Below are positions 1 through 4,846 of a stretch of 6,961 bases of DNA, piece after piece. Under the pieces are notes generated by a model. The model was not told where the DNA came from, made no database searches, and saw only the letters and a list, made by a program, of their open reading frames with translations. Position numbers and translations under genes: made by a program. The stretch lies in the NCBI GenBank assembly GCA_023406965.1, contig JAEXTI010000377.1:1-6961 (forward strand), written 5' to 3'. The first letter of the stretch is position 1, and every line of letters begins with the position of its first letter. The DNA comes from Chloroflexota bacterium (lineage in GTDB: Bacteria > Chloroflexota > Anaerolineae > Anaerolineales > Anaerolineaceae).

Positions 1-4
1 ACGA

Positions 5-21
5 GTGCTGACAACCAGCAC
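5..21 (+). other. Small inverted repeat upstream of the protease gene
   Basis: Two perfect 6-base arms, GTGCTG and CAGCAC, flank a 5-base spacer (ACAAC) about 30 bases before the protease start. It could form a small RNA hairpin in the 5' leader. No T-run follows, so it is not a terminator on this strand. Arms this short can occur by chance, and the window begins only 4 bases upstream, so the larger context is missing. Confidence 0.25.
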
Positions 22-40
22 ACAAATCCACTATTCGCCT

Positions 41-46
41 AGGAGA
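41..46 (+). promoter_or_regulatory. Ribosome binding site of the S8 protease gene
   Basis: AGGAGA is a good Shine-Dalgarno match, separated by 7 bases from the ATG at 54. The ATG opens directly into a classical signal peptide, so the ribosome site and the protein N-terminus agree on this start. Confidence 0.8.
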
Positions 47-53
47 CGATATT

Positions 54-3000
54 ATGCGCAAGCTACAGAATTTGTGCGGAATTGTTGTAGCGTTGGCCCT
101 GGTGCTGTCGCTGACGTTTGTTCCGGCTGCCAAGGCTCAACCCCCAGGACCTCGCGGAGAATTACAAGGCCGTGATTTGGACGTTGAGATAACAGAGGTG
201 CCGCTTGTTGATTTATCAGATGCCATCCGGACGAAAGATGGCAAGGTCGGTGTGATTGTCTTGCTAAAAGATGCTCCTTTAGCTACATATCAAGGAGGCA
301 TCCCTGGAATTCAGGGCACTTCACCGATGGTAACTGGAAAACCAAAGCTGGATGTTAACTCTCTTGCCAGCAAGTCTTATCTGGCATATTTGGACAAGGT
401 CCAAACGGATTTTGTCGCTGAACTTGTCCAGTTAGCGCCCAGCGCTAAAGTTGAGCGTAAGTTCAGTGTGGCCCTAAATGCGGTTTCCATGAAGGTTAAT
501 GAGGGTGACGTTCAGAAACTGTTCAAAATGGATCAGGTTTTGCAAGTGTACCCCGATCAGATTCGGACTGCTGAAATGGACGCCAGCCTTGACCTGATCA
601 ATGCCCCCGAATTGTGGACAGCTTTAGGTGGCCGGGATGTAGCAGGTGCTAACATGAAGGTTGCCGTGGTTGATTCTGGCTTACGGTTTAATAACCCGAT
701 GTTCAGCAATCCTGGCGGTGCTTTCACAATGCCTGCCACCTACCCACGTGGTTACTGTGTTGATAATCCTGGCGATACGACAGTAACATGTAATGGGAAA
801 GTCATTGTTGCACGGTACTTTTACGATCCTGTTCTTGATATTAATGATCTTGAGGTTATGTCGCCTCTGGATATTGGCGGGCATGGTTCGCACACCGCTG
901 GAACCTCGGCCGGAAACCGCGTGACCGTTGCTGCTGGGAATGTGGCTCCAGTAGATACCGAGATTTCAGGCGTTGCTCCAGGCGCTTATTTGATGGTTTA
1001 TAAAGCCCTGTTTGAGAATCCGGCTGGTGATAACGGCTCCGGTACTGACACCATGCTCTCCGCGGCGATGGATGCCGCTCTGGCGGACGGCGCGGATGTC
1101 ATCAATAATTCGTGGGGCGGCAGCGCTGGCGGCGATCCGAATGCCAGCGTTTACAAACCTTTGATAGATGCCATTACCGCTGCTGGAACGGTGGTTGTTT
1201 TCTCGGCAGGCAATAGTGGCCCCAATTCCGGTACCATTGGCTGCCCTGGTTGCGTAGAATCGGCATTGACTGTTGCTGCCAGTTCCACCAGCCGAATTGT
1301 TGCGAACAATGTGGATATAACCGGACCTGCGCCCGTGCCTGCGAATCTGGTCGGTATTGCGGGTATGCAGGGCAGCGGCCCGACATTGGCAGCAGATCTA
1401 GCAGGTCCCCTCAAGTTCGATGCGAACAATGCGCAAGGATGTTCGGCTTTTACTGCCGGCTACTTCACTGGCGCCATCGCCCTCATATCGCGCGGTACCT
1501 GTAACTTTTCCGCGAAAGTCGCTAATGCCGCAACTGCCGGCGCAACGGGAGTGATTGTTTACAATAACACCGGTGGTCCGCCCAGTGTGATGGGGTCGCT
1601 GGAGGCAACAACTATTCCCTCATTGATGATTTCGATGACTGATGGTGTTGCCGTTCGGGATTATGTCATTGCTCACCCCGCGGGCACGACAGTCGCTATT
1701 GAAAGCGACCAGAATGTGTTCAATAAGTCGGAATGGGAAGATATTCTGGCGAGCTTCAGTTCGGTTGGGCCGAACGGTGATCCGAATGTGCTCAAGCCCG
1801 ATATTACCGCTCCGGGTGTGAATATCCTTTCTGCTTACTCGGAAGTCCTGACTGGAAACAGCAACCCGGTCTTTGGTTACCTGGGCGGCACCAGCATGGC
1901 CGCGCCGCATGTAACCGGGGCTGTGGCGTTGATTCGCCAGTATGATCCCAGCCTGACACCGGCTGAGATCAAATCGCTGCTTACCAGCACATCGGACATG
2001 ACCGTTCTACAACCGAATGGTTTGACGCCTGCGAATGCGTTCGGTATGGGCGCGGGTCGTTTGGATTTGGGCGTAGCGATGGATGGTGGCGCGGTCTTCG
2101 GGAAGCCCTCGTTTGCAAACGGCACCTGTGTTCTGAATTGTAATTGGAACACGACCATTAAGAATATCGGCAGCGCCTCGACTACATGGAATGCGACCGT
2201 AGTTGCGGACCCTGGATTAGGAATAGTAGTCGAACCTGCCTCGGTTACCCTAGGGGCTGGTTTGTCGAGCGCTTATACGGTTACCGCAGACGTGGCCGAT
2301 TTACCCTTGAATGCATGGTATTTCGCGACCATCACCTGGACCGATCCTAGCGGCACGTATCCGCCTGCCCATCAACAGCTCGTGGTGCGGCCTGTGGCCT
2401 CAACCAATTCGATGAGCCTGTCTAAGACCGCAAGTTCTCCTTGGGCCAGATTTGGCTCCACACTGGGCTACATCATTAGCGTTGCGAATAACACCAGTGA
2501 GGATGTCACCATTACAGTGCGCGATCCGCTGCCCGATGGACTGCTTTATGTGGATGGTTCGGTAAGCGCAAACGCCAGTTATGACGCCGTGGATGATCAG
2601 ATTGAAGCGTCGATTCTGCTAGATGCAGCATCTGGAGAACTCACTGCGGACGATCTGGGTGGTTTCTTTGATGTCACCCCATTCAAAGATATTGATCTCG
2701 ATGATGCTTGTAGACCCACCACCAACGGTTGTGACGATACAGCCTTCAATATCAATGGGGTCCCGCATACCTATTTCGGCGTTGATTACACCAGGATAGG
2801 AATTGCATCCAATGGTTTTGTGCAACCAGGTGGAGCAACATCTGCCACGGCGAATGTGCAACTCTTACCTGCTGTGGGCGCACCCAATAATGTGGTTGCT
2901 CCGATGTGGACAGATTTAAATTTGGACGAGGGTGGTGATTGGTTCCTGGCTGGAGTCACAGATGGGGTGAATGACTATACGGTTATTCAGTGGACTGATG

Positions 3001-3416
3001 TTCCCCACTTTGATACGGGAACCGATCTTTATACCTTCCAGATTTGGATTGTAGACGGTACGGACATTGTTTTCTTCAAGTATGACACATTGCCAGCGGG
3101 CGTAGCTACCCATAATACCGAAATCGGTATTGAGAATACTACTGGTACGGCCGGGGACACATATTACAATCGTTCAGCGAGCGGGACGGTGGGCGTGCTG
3201 CCCGATCCGGCATCCGCCACCCCCGATTTGATTATCACTTCTGTTCTCGATGAAGCCGTTATCACCTATCAGACTACCGTAGACATCTTTGACACAGTTG
3301 TTAGAGAGGTTTACAATGTTGTCGAAGTGACCTACAGTAACTCAGCGACGGTAGATAAAGCTTTTGCAAAGACATTGATCTACTTGAGCACCTATCTGCC
3401 AATCATCAACAGGTAG
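54..3416 (+). CDS. Secreted subtilisin-like (S8) serine protease with PA domain and beta-rich C-terminal region
   Basis: Exported endopeptidase of 1120 residues, complete from ATG to TAG. Residues 1-28 are a signal peptide: basic RK, a hydrophobic stretch at 9-24, and an AKA|Q cleavage site after A28. About 65-175 resembles an inhibitor-I9 propeptide, removed on maturation. The catalytic domain shows D207 (VVDSG), H277 (GGHGSHTAGT), oxyanion N387 (SAGNSG) and nucleophile S614 (GGTSMAAPH), so the protease should be active. A PA domain (about 440-548) is inserted between N387 and S614, as in Vpr/lactocepin-like subtilases. After it come a fibronectin-III-like sandwich (about 690-785), a DUF11-like repeat starting near 787, and a further beta-rich module (about 866-1057). 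The protein ends YLPIINR, a probable surface-retention or sorting tail. The mature part has ten cysteines in five close pairs. The likely role is extracellular protein degradation; the substrate is unknown. The gene is less GC-rich than the next one and has its own ribosome site and terminator. Confidence 0.95.
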   Translation: MRKLQNLCGIVVALALVLSLTFVPAAKAQPPGPRGELQGRDLDVEITEVPLVDLSDAIRTKDGKVGVIVLLKDAPLATYQGGIPGIQGTSPMVTGKPKLDVNSLASKSYLAYLDKVQTDFVAELVQLAPSAKVERKFSVALNAVSMKVNEGDVQKLFKMDQVLQVYPDQIRTAEMDASLDLINAPELWTALGGRDVAGANMKVAVVDSGLRFNNPMFSNPGGAFTMPATYPRGYCVDNPGDTTVTCNGKVIVARYFYDPVLDINDLEVMSPLDIGGHGSHTAGTSAGNRVTVAAGNVAPVDTEISGVAPGAYLMVYKALFENPAGDNGSGTDTMLSAAMDAALADGADVINNSWGGSAGGDPNASVYKPLIDAITAAGTVVVFSAGNSGPNSGTIGCPGCVESALTVAASSTSRIVANNVDITGPAPVPANLVGIAGMQGSGPTLAADLAGPLKFDANNAQGCSAFTAGYFTGAIALISRGTCNFSAKVANAATAGATGVIVYNNTGGPPSVMGSLEATTIPSLMISMTDGVAVRDYVIAHPAGTTVAIESDQNVFNKSEWEDILASFSSVGPNGDPNVLKPDITAPGVNILSAYSEVLTGNSNPVFGYLGGTSMAAPHVTGAVALIRQYDPSLTPAEIKSLLTSTSDMTVLQPNGLTPANAFGMGAGRLDLGVAMDGGAVFGKPSFANGTCVLNCNWNTTIKNIGSASTTWNATVVADPGLGIVVEPASVTLGAGLSSAYTVTADVADLPLNAWYFATITWTDPSGTYPPAHQQLVVRPVASTNSMSLSKTASSPWARFGSTLGYIISVANNTSEDVTITVRDPLPDGLLYVDGSVSANASYDAVDDQIEASILLDAASGELTADDLGGFFDVTPFKDIDLDDACRPTTNGCDDTAFNINGVPHTYFGVDYTRIGIASNGFVQPGGATSATANVQLLPAVGAPNNVVAPMWTDLNLDEGGDWFLAGVTDGVNDYTVIQWTDVPHFDTGTDLYTFQIWIVDGTDIVFFKYDTLPAGVATHNTEIGIENTTGTAGDTYYNRSASGTVGVLPDPASATPDLIITSVLDEAVITYQTTVDIFDTVVREVYNVVEVTYSNSATVDKAFAKTLIYLSTYLPIINR

Positions 3417-3458
3417 TCTGTTCGTTTACTCAATTCCGAATTGGAAACTAAGCCCCCT

Positions 3459-3489
3459 GCTCCTCCCCTGCAAAGGGGAGGAGCTTTTT
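3459..3489 (+). terminator. Rho-independent terminator after the protease gene
   Basis: A perfect 11-bp GC-rich stem (arms 3459-3469 and 3474-3484) is closed by a GCAA tetraloop of the stable GNRA type and followed by TTTTT at 3485-3489. It begins 43 bases after the protease stop, so transcription of the protease should end here. hutI therefore probably relies on its own promoter. Confidence 0.92.
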
Positions 3490-3511
3490 AATCTGCTGGG
3501 TTGGAAAGGGT

Positions 3512-3557
3512 TTCTGAATTTGAGGTGGTCGCGCCTGCAATCACCTCAAATTCGGGA
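3512..3557. repeat. Long inverted repeat between the terminator and the hutI promoter
   Basis: Perfect 12-base arms at 3516-3527 (GAATTTGAGGTG) and 3542-3553 (CACCTCAAATTC). With G-U pairs allowed in RNA the stem extends to about 18 bp (3512-3529 with 3540-3557) around a 10-base loop. Only a mixed T/C run (TTCTTCTCTCTCTG) follows, so it is a weak terminator at best. It lies upstream of the TATAAT box assigned to hutI. It could be an operator for a dimeric regulator, a back-up terminator for the protease, or a terminator for transcripts from the opposite direction. The repeat is certain; its role is not. Confidence 0.7.
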
Positions 3558-3586
3558 TTCTTCTCTCTCTGTTAAAAGTGTTACTA

Positions 3587-3592
3587 TATAAT
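3587..3592 (+). promoter_or_regulatory. Probable -10 box of a leaderless hutI promoter
   Basis: A consensus TATAAT ends 6 bases before the ATG at 3599. Transcription normally starts about 7 bases after a -10 box, which would place the first transcribed base at or next to the A of the start codon. No Shine-Dalgarno sequence lies before this ATG, which fits a leaderless mRNA. No convincing -35 hexamer is present at 17-18 bases upstream, where the sequence is CT-rich, so an activator or a relaxed -35 requirement is possible. Confidence 0.55.
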
Positions 3593-3598
3593 CAAATC

Positions 3599-4846
3599 AT
3601 GCTCATCCACTCTGCCTCCCAACTGCTGACTCTTTCCGGCGGGCCGCAGCGCGGCGCGGACTTGGGCCGCCTGGGCCTCATCCCCGATGGGGCCGTGCTG
3701 CTGCGTGAGGGGCGCGTGGCGGCGGTTGGCTCCAGCGCGGAGCTGCGCGCCGCTTACCCCGGCGAACCGGCTCTGGACGCTGCCGGGCGCGTGGTGATGC
3801 CCGGCCTGGTGGACCCGCACACTCACCTGGTGTGGGCCGGGGACCGGGCCGCCGAGTTTGAACTGCGCCTGCAGGGGAAAACCTACATGGAGATCATGGC
3901 GGCAGGCGGCGGGATTGTCTCCACGGTGCGCGCCACGCGGGAGGCCTCGGTCGAGGATTTGATCGCCCAGGCTCGCCTGCGAGCGCAGTCCATGCTGCGC
4001 CACGGCACCACCACCGCCGAGGCCAAAACCGGCTATGGGCTGGAAACGCAGGCGGAATTGCGCCAGATGGAAGCCCTCTTGCGCCTGGATGAAGAAGACC
4101 CGCTGGAAATCGTGCCGACCTTCCTGGGGGCGCATGCCGTCCCGGCGGAGTTCGCTGGGGACCCGCAGGGCTACACCGACCTGGTCTGCGCCGAGATGCT
4201 GCCCGCTCTGCGCGAGTGGTGGGAGAGGCACGCCGCTCAGCGCCCGCTGCCCTTTGTGGATGTGTTCTGCGAGCGCGGCGCGTTTGACCTGGCCCAGTCG
4301 CGGGCCATTTTGCAAACCGCTAAAGACCTGGGCTTTCCCCTCAAAATTCATGCCGACGAGTTTGACAACCTGGGCGGGGCGCGGCTGGCCGCCGAGCTGG
4401 ACGCCGCTTCCGCCGATCACCTGGTCAAGACTTCGACGGAGGATATCACCGCGCTGGGGCGCAGCCAGAGCGCTGCGGTGGCCCTGCCCTGCACGCCCTT
4501 TGGGCTGGCCGACCCGCACTATACCCCCGCCAAAGCCATCCTGGAGGCGGGCGGGCTGCTGGCCCTGGCCAGCGATCTCAACCCCGGCACGGCCTGGTGC
4601 GAATCGATGCAGTTTGTCATCGCCCTGGCCTGCCGCTACCTGCGCCTGACCCCCGCCCAGGCCATCGCCGCCGCCACCATCAACGCCGCCGCGGCCATTG
4701 GGCGCGCCGGGCAGGTGGGTTCGCTGGAGCCCGGCAAACAGGCCGATGTGCTCATCCTGTCCGTTTCCGATTACCGCCACCTGGGCTACCGCTTTGGCGC
4801 CAACCTGGTGGTGAACGTAATCAAGAAAGGGGAGGTGGTGGTGTGA
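3599..4846 (+). CDS. hutI: Imidazolonepropionase (histidine degradation)
   Basis: Cytoplasmic amidohydrolase-superfamily enzyme of 415 residues, normal for the family. It hydrolyses 4-imidazolone-5-propanoate to N-formimidoyl-L-glutamate, the third step of histidine breakdown. Family signatures are clear: the metal motif DPHTH (H74, H76), followed by AGDRAAEFELRLQGKTY and GGGIVSTVRATR; E141 and Y146 in EAKTGYG; H251 and E254 in KIHADEF; H274 in SADHL; and D326 in ASDLNPGT. H74, H76, H251 and D326 correspond to the metal ligands known for Bacillus subtilis HutI (H80, H82, H249, D324), and the spacing from the third ligand to Asp is identical. The ATG at 3599 is chosen over an in-frame GTG at 3578 because the protein then begins in the usual place and the TATAAT box would lie inside the longer version. 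No hutH, hutU, hutG or hutF is visible. The stop overlaps the start of the tubulin-like gene. The gene is distinctly more GC-rich than the protease gene. Confidence 0.95.
   Translation: MLIHSASQLLTLSGGPQRGADLGRLGLIPDGAVLLREGRVAAVGSSAELRAAYPGEPALDAAGRVVMPGLVDPHTHLVWAGDRAAEFELRLQGKTYMEIMAAGGGIVSTVRATREASVEDLIAQARLRAQSMLRHGTTTAEAKTGYGLETQAELRQMEALLRLDEEDPLEIVPTFLGAHAVPAEFAGDPQGYTDLVCAEMLPALREWWERHAAQRPLPFVDVFCERGAFDLAQSRAILQTAKDLGFPLKIHADEFDNLGGARLAAELDAASADHLVKTSTEDITALGRSQSAAVALPCTPFGLADPHYTPAKAILEAGGLLALASDLNPGTAWCESMQFVIALACRYLRLTPAQAIAAATINAAAAIGRAGQVGSLEPGKQADVLILSVSDYRHLGYRFGANLVVNVIKKGEVVV
4831..4836 (+). promoter_or_regulatory. Ribosome binding site of the tubulin-like gene, inside the end of hutI
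   Basis: GGAGGT, within the purine-rich stretch AAAGGGGAGGT, lies 6 bases before the GTG at 4843 and inside the last codons of hutI. It is a near-perfect Shine-Dalgarno site and decides the GTG start of the downstream gene. Its position within hutI suggests that ribosomes finishing hutI re-initiate here. Confidence 0.75.

Noticed and set aside
3578..3598. GTG at 3578 as the hutI start, adding 7 residues
   Set aside because: The added residues are not typical of HutI, no Shine-Dalgarno site precedes the GTG, and the TATAAT box lies inside this stretch. The ATG at 3599 fits better.
4035..4649. Second plus-strand open frame inside hutI
   Set aside because: Its translation is dominated by Trp, Arg, Pro and Ser, as expected from a shifted frame of GC-rich codons, and the hutI frame is intact throughout.
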